Source: Candidatus Woesearchaeota archaeon (GTDB taxonomy: Archaea > Nanobdellota > Nanobdellia > Woesearchaeales > GW2011-AR15). Taken from it: a stretch of 19,186 nucleotides of DNA. Shown here in pieces: positions 1 through 7,297 of this stretch. The notes under the pieces were generated by a model. It did not search any database. It was not told the origin of the DNA and worked only from the letters and a program-made list of their open reading frames with translations. Position numbers and translations under genes: made by a program. The stretch is from contig JAFGSP010000152.1 of the NCBI GenBank assembly GCA_016934775.1, forward strand, positions 1 through 19,186, in the 5' to 3' direction. How positions within the stretch are numbered: position 1 is the first letter of the stretch; every line of letters starts with the position of its first letter.

Positions 1-90
1 ACACCAGAATTTCGACAAATTCTTACTAAATTACCAGAAATTCAATCAGATTATAATTTCTTTAATTTACCTATATTTTATGCAGATTAA
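1..90 (+). CDS. C-terminal end of an unidentified protein, partial
   Basis: An open frame runs from base 1 to a TAA at 88-90 and encodes 29 residues, ending in NLPIFYAD. The gene begins before the window, so its start and function cannot be judged. Composition (rich in N, F, I, Y) fits the AT-rich coding style of the next kilobase. It could also be a chance open frame, since 29 codons is short. A T6 run at 120-125 could end its transcript. Confidence 0.4.
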   Translation, partial: TPEFRQILTKLPEIQSDYNFFNLPIFYAD

Positions 91-219
91 ATCATAAAAC
101 ATCACAATTGATATAATACTTTTTTGTTAGAACTTTTAGGTATTATGCAAGACAATTCATAAGTAAATAAAGCTCTCTGTCCTATGAAACAAATTGTCTT
201 AAAATAAGTTAAACGAAAT
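91..219. other. Intergenic region between two converging reading frames, with an inverted repeat
   Basis: No credible gene is seen. A T6 run (120-125) lies just after the plus-strand stop at 90. A 9-bp inverted repeat, AAGACAATT (149-157) and AATTGTCTT (192-200), is separated by 34 nt. It sits between the 3' ends of the partial gene at 1-90 and the minus-strand frame ending at 220, a usual place for terminator structure. That role is inferred from position only. Confidence 0.3.
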
Positions 220-506
220 CTATCGATTTTGCCTCATTGCAGCTAAATATGCTATTATCTGCTCTTGGACATCCATAACTTCTTGAACAGCTATTGCCAA
301 TGATCTTATCTCCTTCCTTAAGATAGCATCATTTGCGTTGTGAATAGTATTCTCAATATTCCTTAAAACATTACGTTGAATTTCATAATTAGCTCTTGGA
401 AATTGTCCAATCCTTTTGATTACCCTTTTTGTTTAATTCTTGCTATTGTTATAAATATTTCTATATTGAAACCAAATGAAATTATTATAGTAATTATTGT
501 ACACAC
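220..506 (-). pseudogene. Small single-pass membrane protein gene interrupted by a -1 frameshift
   Basis: On the minus strand a GTG at 506-504 opens a frame whose first ~22 residues (start CTIITIIISFGFNIEIFITI) form a good membrane segment followed by ARIKQK, then meets TAA. The frame one base back is open from the same place to a TAG at 222-220 and reads as a convincing helical protein (KRIGQFPRANYEIQRNVLRN onward, ending AAMRQNR) but has no start codon of its own. The two parts join smoothly if one base is added to the five-T run at 426-430 (A run on the coding strand). This is either a real disabling indel, a homopolymer sequencing error, or programmed slippage. A possible TATA element lies at 531-540. 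The family is not recognised. The fused product would be about 95 residues: membrane anchor plus a cytoplasmic or external helix. Confidence 0.45.
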
Positions 507-579
507 TATTTTATGATGTTTATTTCTTTGGTTAAATTAAGAAGTTGGTTATTGTTGTTATTTAGTAATAATAAAAACA

Positions 580-587
580 TTTATATT
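580..587 (+). promoter_or_regulatory. TATA box of the 113-aa gene
   Basis: TTTATATT is centred about 26 nt before the ATG at 610, the spacing expected for a leaderless archaeal transcript. The nearby in-frame ATG at 604 is only about 20 nt away and the TTG at 589 is too close, so the element favours 610 as the start. Confidence 0.45.
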
Positions 588-609
588 TTTGCAGTTTTTC
601 TATATGTAT

Positions 610-951
610 ATGAATACGTTTTATGTTGTATTAAGTAAAAGAGATATGACTCGGGTAAAAAGAGATTTAATTGAAATTTATAATGTACTTTCAGGAATTA
701 CTTTGAGTAAAGATTCAAGATTACTTGATAGTCCTGTAATTGATAGAACTTGGTTAGGGCCAACACTTGGACAAAAAGGAGATTATCACAATAACCCAAC
801 CTATAGGGAATACTTAACTGAAATAGCAGATACTCTAATTACTATTTATACTTCAGGTATTTGTGGCCCAAGAGAACTAGAACATTTAATGTCTTGTGGA
901 GTACAATATGATATAACTGATTTTTTTAATATAGCCCGTAATAAAATATAA
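610..951 (+). CDS. Hypothetical protein, 113 aa
   Basis: The product is a small soluble-looking protein beginning MNTFYVVLSKRDM, with basic helices near residues 8-25 and a C-terminal half containing GPRELEHLMSCGV and ending NIARNKI. I recognise no domain and see no signal peptide or membrane segment. The frame stays open upstream to a TTG at 589 and an ATG at 604. I chose 610 because the TATA box at 580-587 sits about 26 nt before it. The next gene is on the opposite strand and ends 11 nt away, so the two converge with almost no gap. Codon use is very AT-rich, like the neighbouring frames and unlike the mevalonate genes further right. Function unknown. Confidence 0.6.
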   Translation: MNTFYVVLSKRDMTRVKRDLIEIYNVLSGITLSKDSRLLDSPVIDRTWLGPTLGQKGDYHNNPTYREYLTEIADTLITIYTSGICGPRELEHLMSCGVQYDITDFFNIARNKI

Positions 952-962
952 ACTTCAAAAGA

Positions 963-1346
963 TTAATGGTCCCTAAGAAGATAATATATCAAAAATAATC
1001 CTCCACCAATTTTAAGAGCATATCCTCTTGGATTATCACCGCTGATTTCCTTAATCTTAGCTAAAACCATTCTTATAAAATGGGAATCAAGTCTTTCTAA
1101 GTCTTTAACAGATGTATTTTGTTTCATAAGGTTTTTTGCTTCTTGTGATATCGGTTTCAGATATGCAACGACTGCAGTAGAAGCAAGGCCCATCACATTT
1201 ATTGTTTCTTTTTTTATATTTATGCTTTGAAAGTGTTGTATCATATTCTTTTTTTTAAAATCCTTATTTAAATATCTTTTGAATTTCTGCACAAGTTCAG
1301 CCAATGAATAATATTTATATAGGCGTATAGTATTATCTTTCTGCAT
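963..1346 (-). CDS. Hypothetical basic protein, 127 aa (or 93 aa from an internal start)
   Basis: Lysine-rich and largely helical. A short hydrophobic stretch near the C-terminus (GGGLFLIYYLL) could be a membrane or hydrophobic anchor, followed by RDH at the end. No family is recognised. The longest start (1346) uses a CAT that overlaps the ATG of the divergent gene at 1345, which would place this gene's promoter inside its neighbour, where I see no TATA box at proper spacing. By contrast the internal ATG at 1244-1242 lies about 25 nt after a minus-strand TATATTTAAATA-like element at 1265-1274, so a 93-aa product starting MIQHFQSIN is at least as likely. The stop is 11 nt from the end of the converging gene at 610-951. 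Confidence 0.55.
   Translation of the reverse strand: MQKDNTIRLYKYYSLAELVQKFKRYLNKDFKKKNMIQHFQSINIKKETINVMGLASTAVVAYLKPISQEAKNLMKQNTSVKDLERLDSHFIRMVLAKIKEISGDNPRGYALKIGGGLFLIYYLLRDH
1265..1274 (-). promoter_or_regulatory. Candidate TATA box for an internal start of the minus-strand gene
   Basis: TATTTAAATA is palindromic at its core. Its centre is about 25 nt from the ATG at 1244-1242 on the minus strand, matching leaderless archaeal spacing. It would make the 963-1346 gene start at 1244. Confidence 0.4.
1314..1321 (+). promoter_or_regulatory. TATA box of the surface-protein operon
   Basis: TTTATATA is centred about 27 nt before the ATG at 1345, predicting a leaderless transcript that covers the 283-aa and 1065-aa genes. 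Confidence 0.6.
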
Positions 1347-2196
1347 GAAGAATAAGTCTCAGCTCACAATCTTTTTCATTATCGGGCTTTTGGTAATAAT
1401 TGTGGTGGGGGTTGTGTTGTATAGTCTTAACAGCCAGAAGAAAGAGGATATTGTTGCTGAGTCTGCGACAGATTCAAAATTATCTCAGAATATCCTCCTC
1501 TTAAACAGAATGATGGAGCAATGTGTGAAAAAATTAACTAAAGAAGTCATACATTATTCTTACATGAACCCATATAAAATTGGCTTATATATTAACACGA
1601 ATATTGAAAAATGCATGGATTGGGATTTTATTACATTTGATGGTTCTAATATCGAAAGAAGAAGCCCCTCTACTTATGTTTTTATAGATGACTCAATTTT
1701 GGTTCATGTGAATATGTTTATTAATCTAACAGAAAAAGATGAAACCTATGAGGCAACGGATTTTATCTATACTATTCCTAGAAAAACCAGTATAAAAATC
1801 TTACAAGATAGCTATGGACGTGTGAAAAAAGAGGTAATATTACTTTCAACTTTTTTGGATGCACAAATATCAATCCCCGAAGGAACAATAATTACTGATG
1901 AATCAGGTAATCCTTTGATAATCGATGAAATATCCTTGACAATAATCCAAACACCTGAAATTATCCAGCCATACACAGCATATACTACACAATATATACC
2001 TGGTCCTTCAGGCATTCATTTTACACAACCGGTTGTTTTAAAACAGTATTATTTACCAGGAGTTTTAGACAGAATGACTGATCCTTTAGTTGAGAGAATT
2101 TATGATGAAAAAGAGAAGAGAATGCACAGTTTTATAGTATTTAATGTAGATAGGGATGCAGATATAGTAGAAACCTATTTTAATTATTTTCCATGA
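1345..2196 (+). CDS. Membrane-anchored surface protein with class III-like N-terminus, 283 aa
   Basis: The N-terminus MKNKSQLTIFFIIGLLVIIV is a short basic segment, a K-S-Q site and one hydrophobic helix (about residues 7-27), resembling archaeal class III (pilin-type) signals. It lacks the usual glutamate after the cleavage site, so it may stay as an anchor. The outer part has a Cys near residue 61 and one near 90, and a segment at about 178-197 (IPEGTIITDESGNPLIIDEI) matching the GT-x-x-TD-x-x-G-x-PL pattern also present in the 985-aa protein at 11317. The two are therefore alike in architecture. The TATA box at 1314-1321 supports this start. The stop at 2196 is 20 nt before the likely start of the next gene, which suggests co-transcription. 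No precise function is known to me. A surface or pseudopilus-like role is inferred. Confidence 0.7.
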   Translation: MKNKSQLTIFFIIGLLVIIVVGVVLYSLNSQKKEDIVAESATDSKLSQNILLLNRMMEQCVKKLTKEVIHYSYMNPYKIGLYINTNIEKCMDWDFITFDGSNIERRSPSTYVFIDDSILVHVNMFINLTEKDETYEATDFIYTIPRKTSIKILQDSYGRVKKEVILLSTFLDAQISIPEGTIITDESGNPLIIDEISLTIIQTPEIIQPYTAYTTQYIPGPSGIHFTQPVVLKQYYLPGVLDRMTDPLVERIYDEKEKRMHSFIVFNVDRDADIVETYFNYFP

Positions 2197-2205
2197 GTAA
2201 ACAAC

Positions 2206-2211
2206 GAGGTG
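2206..2211 (+). promoter_or_regulatory. Ribosome binding site that sets the start of the 1065-aa gene
   Basis: GAGGTG lies 5 nt before the ATG at 2217. It favours that start over the in-frame ATG at 2193, which overlaps the previous stop. Starting at 2217 also removes eight residues that would spoil an otherwise clean signal peptide. Confidence 0.65.
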
Positions 2212-2216
2212 TTAAA

Positions 2217-5200
2217 ATGAGAATAAAAGCTACTGTCTTTATGATTGTATTTATTATAGGTTGTATGATATTATCCAGTACTAATGTGTCCGCTGCATTT
2301 ACATGCGGGAATTTTTTAAGTGGTGAAGCGTGTTATGAATTGACAGACGGAACCTGTAGTTGTGATGCGCTTGTTGTTCAGTATGAACAAGCTGTTGCTA
2401 ATTCAATGATGGCCGGAGGTAATGGTCGGTCAAAGCAGCTTGGAGAATTGGTGGGACATTGTTTTGAAGTATGTGCGAATCTTGAGCGGGGAGCTGATGC
2501 TGGCATAGCTTTGGGCAATTCAATGTGGGAGCATATGCCTGAACAAAGAGATTCAATAAACAATTGTTTTAATGAAATACTAAAAAATAATCCGGCTTGT
2601 GTTGATGTTAAATCTGCAATTGAAAGAACAACTTATAATACAATGGCTGCAAGCGACGCTGCGTTGGTAAAATTAAATAACGCAAATAACCAGATGCAGA
2701 GAACATTTAAGAATTGGCATCAGCAGGCTAACAATATTCTTGCTCAATTATTGATCTGGTTTGTTACAGCAGGAAATCCTGACATAGTGGACCCAATGCT
2801 ATGTTTTGAATATGCTCCCACAGATGCAACAATTGAGGGGTTTTTTGACCAGATAATATGGTATGAAAATGAGGCAGTATGCGGATATGTTTGGGAGGAT
2901 TCAGGCCAATTATCCTGTAATGGTTTAACTTGTAATGGAGGCAAGCAAAGATATGTTCGAAGATGCTGGAAAACAACAGCAACTGTTGATTTGGGTCCAC
3001 TGGGAAAATTTGATAAAGAAGTTAGAACTTGTGCACCTCACACAGACCCAACCCTAAAAGAACAGGATAAAACAAGAGACACTTGTTTTACAGGGACAGG
3101 AGAATCTATGTGTGCCAGATGCTCTGAAACAGAGTTCATTCAGGAACCATTAGAAGGAAATCGAATAATTGAAGTATATATGAATTCAGATGGTAGCTGT
3201 AGTGAAGTCTTGCCAGAGGGAGGAGAAAGACCCTCTTATACAGGAGAGGTATGTGATACCTGCAGTGCATTTAGTACAGAAGACACAACCAGGATTTTCA
3301 TTGATGCCGAAGGTAAATCTTGTTGCAGGCAGGGATTAACAAAAAGCTGTACTGATAGCAGCCACTATCCCATTCCGACTTCTTTTTCAGAACTAATGGT
3401 TGATCCTAGTACAGGAGATCAAAGCACAGGAATGAAAGTTATATTCGTACATCCCCCTGCGTGTGTTAATCAATATACTCCTGTGTGCGATAATCCAAGT
3501 TGTGACATAATAACTAGAGTTACACCCTCATCTGGATATGACCCTAGTGACCAAAATATTGACATTTGTGTAAAAACAGGTGAATGTAATGACAAATGCC
3601 CTGAGGCAGCGGTATGGACTTTAAATCAGTATTTTTGTAATGTTCAAGATTTTATTAATTGGCTTATGGCGTCTGAATCTTGGACATATACAAATAGAGT
3701 AACAGCAATTCTTGATTTTCAGTTGAAGAAATGTTATGAGTCCAATGGATTAGGAACTTTTAATGAACCCCCACAGGTAAATAGTCCAATTAATTCACTA
3801 TGTTTACCTCTTTATGAGCCCCAGACTACAGCTTATAATAGTCCTCCAGATCTATCTAAACCAATAAACGGTGTCCATGAAGACTTTAAATGTCAACGAT
3901 GTAATCCGTATGGAAATATATTATTATACTGTTTGGAGCGTGAAAAAAAAGGAGGTGTCGATGGTGCAAGAATACATTATAAATCTGCTGAATGTAATCC
4001 AGATGACAAGACTTGTCCTGGAAAGGGATGTGGAACTGATCTTGTGAGAGTATTGGATGCAGATGTACCAAGCCTTGAGACTGGACTAAATATGATAAAT
4101 GAGAATGGTAATCCAATAAAACCTGGAGAGAGAAGTGCATATTATTCAGTCCATAATGAAGGATCCGCGTGGGTCTCTTGTGATGTAGCCAATCCGTATT
4201 GGAAAGATGCTAAAGACTGCTATGGGAAGCCAACTGCATCATCAGGTAACAGCGGAGGGAGTAGTAATCCTCCATGCCCTCTCCTATACTCAGAGACAAA
4301 AGACGGAGACAAAATCGAAGAAACTTTGATGGAGCTGCAGTTCAGCAAAGCCTTTGAAAAGCCATTTTACTCAGAGTTTGATAATTACGACAAAGATATC
4401 AACAAGATAAAGATATCTGAGCCCTTCTACGAGACAGCATATCTTAATGACATCAACCTTATGAGGGTTGTCCATGAGGGAGATGCGATGATAAGCGAAG
4501 ATGGTGAGGTAATGACTATAAGTGAGCCGGCTGCAGTTGAATGCATGAGCAAGGCAGGAGAAGATTGTTCTTTTATGGTCAGAGAAAAAGACTCAGATAT
4601 GTTTACTCCAGCAAGAGACCTGCCAGTTGAAGTTATCAATCCTGATGGATATGGGATGACAGCATATTCAACAGACCTTTCCTGGGTTGAGATTAGAGAT
4701 GAAGCAACATACAAAGACTATGTTGAGCTCACTCTTCCAGATACAGACGCGGATACAGCAAAACTGGTGATATCATACAGCATGACACCAAGGCTTGCAT
4801 TGTTTGAACAGAGATTGTCTTCTGATATTAGGGTCATCCTGCCTTTGGTGTATTCATCAATGGAGCTTCCAGTGATTGGCAGATTAATTAGCGATAGGCT
4901 GGACTCTGTAGGAACTGCCAAAGTGCTTGTGCAGGATGACAACGGGAACTGGAACGAGTATGCAAGCTTCATATCATATACAGAAAAAGATACGGTGGCT
5001 GTGCTGGATATGTCCGAAGTGAAGGACAACAAGGTCAGGATAGAGTTCACCTCAGGCGTATATGCCTTTGATTACATAGCAGTTGACTATAGTGAAGACA
5101 GGATAGTGAGTGTATCTGAAGTTCCAATGGTATCTGCTAAGGACAGCAACGGCAATGATGTTACCTCTGAACTATCTGATGAGGATGGAGACTATGTAGT

Positions 5201-5414
5201 GCTTTCAGAAGGCGATGCAGTGGAGATTGAATTTTCAGCAGAAACAGGAGAAGCAACATATTTCCTTGAGTCAACAGGCTATTACCAGCCAGGCACAGAC
5301 AAAAACATAAAGCAAAAGACAGAATTTAATATTGAGCAATTCAACCTGATGCTGAACATCCTGCTGAAGAAGAACTTTGCTGAGGAATATGCGCTTGGAA
5401 TAGTAAAAGGTTAG
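2217..5414 (+). CDS. Large cysteine-rich secreted protein, 1065 aa
   Basis: From the ATG at 2217 the protein begins MRIKATVFMIVFIIGCMILS and continues to NVSA|AFTCG, a typical Sec signal peptide with an Ala-x-Ala-like site near residue 27. The first ~680 residues hold many cysteines, several in CxxC or C-x-C arrangement (for example CARC, CDTC, CQRC), suggesting disulphide-bonded or metal-binding modules. A low-complexity Gly/Ser linker (SSGNSGGSSN) at about residues 676-685 leads into a cysteine-poor, beta-rich C-terminal part of ~370 residues. No C-terminal membrane anchor is visible, and no enzyme motif is seen. Composition changes along the gene: bases 2581-2640 have 16 G+C of 60 and bases 4981-5040 have 29 of 60, so the two halves may have different histories. 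The stop overlaps the stop of the convergent minus-strand gene (TTAG, 5411-5414). Likely an envelope or extracellular protein; function unknown. Confidence 0.75.
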   Translation: MRIKATVFMIVFIIGCMILSSTNVSAAFTCGNFLSGEACYELTDGTCSCDALVVQYEQAVANSMMAGGNGRSKQLGELVGHCFEVCANLERGADAGIALGNSMWEHMPEQRDSINNCFNEILKNNPACVDVKSAIERTTYNTMAASDAALVKLNNANNQMQRTFKNWHQQANNILAQLLIWFVTAGNPDIVDPMLCFEYAPTDATIEGFFDQIIWYENEAVCGYVWEDSGQLSCNGLTCNGGKQRYVRRCWKTTATVDLGPLGKFDKEVRTCAPHTDPTLKEQDKTRDTCFTGTGESMCARCSETEFIQEPLEGNRIIEVYMNSDGSCSEVLPEGGERPSYTGEVCDTCSAFSTEDTTRIFIDAEGKSCCRQGLTKSCTDSSHYPIPTSFSELMVDPSTGDQSTGMKVIFVHPPACVNQYTPVCDNPSCDIITRVTPSSGYDPSDQNIDICVKTGECNDKCPEAAVWTLNQYFCNVQDFINWLMASESWTYTNRVTAILDFQLKKCYESNGLGTFNEPPQVNSPINSLCLPLYEPQTTAYNSPPDLSKPINGVHEDFKCQRCNPYGNILLYCLEREKKGGVDGARIHYKSAECNPDDKTCPGKGCGTDLVRVLDADVPSLETGLNMINENGNPIKPGERSAYYSVHNEGSAWVSCDVANPYWKDAKDCYGKPTASSGNSGGSSNPPCPLLYSETKDGDKIEETLMELQFSKAFEKPFYSEFDNYDKDINKIKISEPFYETAYLNDINLMRVVHEGDAMISEDGEVMTISEPAAVECMSKAGEDCSFMVREKDSDMFTPARDLPVEVINPDGYGMTAYSTDLSWVEIRDEATYKDYVELTLPDTDADTAKLVISYSMTPRLALFEQRLSSDIRVILPLVYSSMELPVIGRLISDRLDSVGTAKVLVQDDNGNWNEYASFISYTEKDTVAVLDMSEVKDNKVRIEFTSGVYAFDYIAVDYSEDRIVSVSEVPMVSAKDSNGNDVTSELSDEDGDYVVLSEGDAVEIEFSAETGEATYFLESTGYYQPGTDKNIKQKTEFNIEQFNLMLNILLKKNFAEEYALGIVKG

Positions 5415-6316
5415 GAAGGTATTATAGAGGCATCAGCGCCTGCAGGCTCATAATGCCTGCTTTTTATTTCTTCTAGTTTATCATGCAAAAAAGAAAAAAC
5501 TGTTCTATATATTGGATACATTAGTAAGGTACTGGCAACTGCAAAAAGCCCTGCCTCTAGGACAGGGATATCTATACTATATCCGACCAAATTTTCAAAA
5601 AACTGACAAAAATCATTTCTGGGACCTGCAGTAATTCCATAAATACCTTCAAATGTCATCCCAAATCCTAATCCGCCGACAGCTGTATTGACCCCTTCAG
5701 CAACGAAATCACTCACTCTTTCATAGATTATTCCATAAGTAGATTCTTGATCAATATTTATGCAATCAGCTATCTTTTCTGAGACATTCATCAAAGCTTT
5801 TTTTACATCTTTTCTTGCGGCTGCTCCTATAAGAACACAACCTATGGGTGGCATAGGTAAGTAAGGTGCAGCAAACAGCCAGGCATTTTGTTGATATGTT
5901 CCAAAAGAGACAACATCAGTCATGAAAGGAGAACCTGTTCTCTCGATAAGATTTGTAACTTCAATATATTTTGGGAACAGCTGACTGAAAAACTCTGCAC
6001 CCTTGCATTGAGGATCAACCATTATCTTACCCATCTCAAGCCCTGCTATCTGTCCGACCAGCCTATGGGATCCTTCATGAATCATAGTTTTTAGAGTCAA
6101 AGGAAAAGCGTATTTGAAAGGTAATTCAGGATTCAACATTTTTGCGATAGCATGTATGGGGGCCCCCAGCCCATAATACAAACAAGCTGCCTTTGCAGTT
6201 GTAGACACAACCTTTCCAATAGGCGTTTCCTGTCCGTCATTGCTGAACATTGAAGACAAATCGTCTTTGAGTTGGCGGATAGGATTTAAGCTCTGAACAA
6301 CACTTTCTAACGACAT
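5411..6316 (-). CDS. Putative membrane metalloprotease with HEGSH motif, 301 aa
   Basis: The product has an HExxH zinc-binding signature (H80-E81-G-S-H84) at the end of a hydrophobic segment (about 66-92), further hydrophobic segments at about 40-60, 143-166, 212-232 and 250-275, and a soluble N-terminal tail of ~35 residues. About 65 residues after HEGSH is APYLPMPPIG, loosely like the NxxPxPPLDG motif of M50 site-2 proteases but without the Asp, so an intramembrane protease is possible and not proven. Family rule: HExxH needs a third metal ligand, which I cannot assign. A minus-strand TATA element at 6340-6348 is centred ~28 nt before the ATG, giving a near-leaderless transcript. It converges on the 1065-aa secreted protein with overlapping stops. 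A role in processing surface proteins is a guess from context. Confidence 0.6.
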   Translation of the reverse strand: MSLESVVQSLNPIRQLKDDLSSMFSNDGQETPIGKVVSTTAKAACLYYGLGAPIHAIAKMLNPELPFKYAFPLTLKTMIHEGSHRLVGQIAGLEMGKIMVDPQCKGAEFFSQLFPKYIEVTNLIERTGSPFMTDVVSFGTYQQNAWLFAAPYLPMPPIGCVLIGAAARKDVKKALMNVSEKIADCINIDQESTYGIIYERVSDFVAEGVNTAVGGLGFGMTFEGIYGITAGPRNDFCQFFENLVGYSIDIPVLEAGLFAVASTLLMYPIYRTVFSFLHDKLEEIKSRHYEPAGADASIIPS

Positions 6317-6339
6317 AATTACTCAGCAGTAGTAATTTA

Positions 6340-6348
6340 TTTATAAAA
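6340..6348 (-). promoter_or_regulatory. TATA box of the HEGSH membrane protein gene
   Basis: On the minus strand TTTTATAAA is centred about 28 nt before the ATG at 6316. Confidence 0.5.
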
Positions 6349-6484
6349 CTTCTTTTTTTTTATGTTGTTCAGAACCTTTCTACAGGCGTATGCGAGGTGA
6401 CAATCTCACTCTATTACTCTCTTTCTCTCCAATGCAGTTAACTGTCTAATCAATTGTCAAGTTTATTAAACGAGTGAACGAATA

Positions 6485-6616
6485 CCTTGTATTTCAGTAC
6501 AAGGATGAAGTTTCTCTGTTTAATATTCGAAAATATGATGTGAAGTAAGGAGTGTAATGCCACTGACTAAAGTCAGTGGATAGTTCCAAACAATCATATT
6601 TTCGTTTTATTGAACA
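6485..6616. mobile_element. IS200/IS605-like right-end hairpins, solo remnant or non-autonomous element
   Basis: This 400-nt gap (6317-6718) has no gene but is full of structure. A 7-bp hairpin CCTTGTA/TACAAGG (6485-6491, 6498-6504) is followed by GATGAAG. Then CGAAAATATGAT (6528-6539) pairs perfectly with ATCATATTTTCG (6593-6604), and the pairing continues imperfectly outward to 6517 and 6616. Inside lies a perfect 9-bp stem CCACTGACT/AGTCAGTGG (6560-6568, 6571-6579) followed by ATAGTTC. A hairpin with a TTTA or TAAA loop followed by AGTTC is typical of right ends and guide-RNA scaffolds of TnpB-type IS200/IS605 elements, as I recall them. The same order (hairpin, GATGAAG, hairpin, AGTTC) recurs at 19106-19166. 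No transposase frame survives nearby. A perfect palindrome CAGTTAACTG (6435-6444) lies just left. Confidence 0.45.
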
Positions 6617-6684
6617 TTTTATGAAATGAACAACTTAGGGCCTTTTTCTATAGATTTTTTTTTCACGCTCTAAAAACCCAAAGA

Positions 6685-6705
6685 TTTAAATACATAATAT
6701 TATGT
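6685..6705 (+). promoter_or_regulatory. TATA box and palindromic operator candidate of the first MNT gene
   Basis: TTTAAATA (6685-6692) is centred ~30 nt before the ATG at 6719. A perfect 14-bp palindrome ACATAATATTATGT (6692-6705) begins at its last base and fills the space up to the expected transcription start. A protein bound there would block initiation, and the gene's own N-terminal winged helix is the obvious candidate (inference). Confidence 0.5.
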
Positions 6706-6718
6706 TCTGACATACATA

Positions 6719-7297
6719 ATGATAACGGAAAACAAGATTATTAGGATGTTTCTTGAAGAAAAAGGCTCTTTTACAATAAGGGAGATATCTAAGAAAATAA
6801 AGGCAGATTACAGGATTACCTATATTGCAGCAAAAAGACTCATCAGCAAAAACATTATTACAGCAAAAGAAGTGGGAAAAAGTAGCTTATGCAGCCTCAA
6901 CATAGCCTATTTTGGCAGAGAGATTTATGATGTCGAGGCTGAAAGGAAAGAAGAAATCCTAAAAAACAAGGATTTGCTTCAGATGTACAAAGAATTAATG
7001 AAAAAGCTGGAGACTTCTTTTTTCATATTACTCATATTCGGCTCATATGCCAAGAAAACCCAGACAAAGCATTCAGATATAGATCTCATAATAATTTCAA
7101 ATAAAAAAGAGATGGAAAGACTAATCCACAATATATTATCTTTATTACCATTAAAGACACATGCACTCGTATTCACTGAAGATGAATTTACAAGAATGCT
7201 TGACTCAAAGCAGCCAAATGTCATCAAGGAGGCAGTGCAAAACAATATTATTTTATATGGAATTGAATCTTTCTACAGACTTAAGAATGCTGGATGA
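6719..7297 (+). CDS. Winged-helix / minimal nucleotidyltransferase (MNT) protein, 192 aa
   Basis: Two-part protein. Residues ~1-60 form a winged-helix fold (FTIREISKKIKADYRITYIA, helix-turn-helix, then a short wing). Residues ~95-185 are a DNA polymerase-beta-like nucleotidyltransferase with the signature G108-S109-Y followed by D120-I-D122 in SDIDLIII. MNT proteins of this kind are antitoxins that AMPylate or otherwise silence a partner HEPN ribonuclease (MntA/HepT systems). Here the HEPN gene follows directly with an 11-nt overlap. The start is supported by the TATA box at 6685-6692. A palindrome directly after the TATA box suggests autoregulation through the winged helix. The fusion of DNA-binding domain and MNT differs from the bare MNT antitoxins usually described. 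Whether it transfers nucleotides to the neighbour is inferred. Confidence 0.8.
   Translation: MITENKIIRMFLEEKGSFTIREISKKIKADYRITYIAAKRLISKNIITAKEVGKSSLCSLNIAYFGREIYDVEAERKEEILKNKDLLQMYKELMKKLETSFFILLIFGSYAKKTQTKHSDIDLIIISNKKEMERLIHNILSLLPLKTHALVFTEDEFTRMLDSKQPNVIKEAVQNNIILYGIESFYRLKNAG

Noticed and set aside
2193..2216. ATG at 2193 as start of the 1065-aa protein
   Set aside because: The ATGA overlap is attractive, but GAGGTG at 2206-2211 and the signal peptide both point to 2217.
6361..6441. Short open frame ending YYSLSLQCS that could be the C-terminal tail of a TnpB protein just before the IS-like hairpins
   Set aside because: Only about 27 codons, no zinc-finger or catalytic motif, and it runs out of the promoter of the minus-strand gene. 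Too weak to call.
6435..6616. Repeats as a CRISPR array
   Set aside because: The repeats are inverted pairs of different sequence, not evenly spaced direct repeats.
7161..7286. Upstream extension of the first HEPN frame to an ATG at 7161
   Set aside because: It lies fully inside the MNT gene, its residues do not look like a HEPN N-terminus, and the ATG at 7287 gives a normal 11-nt overlap.
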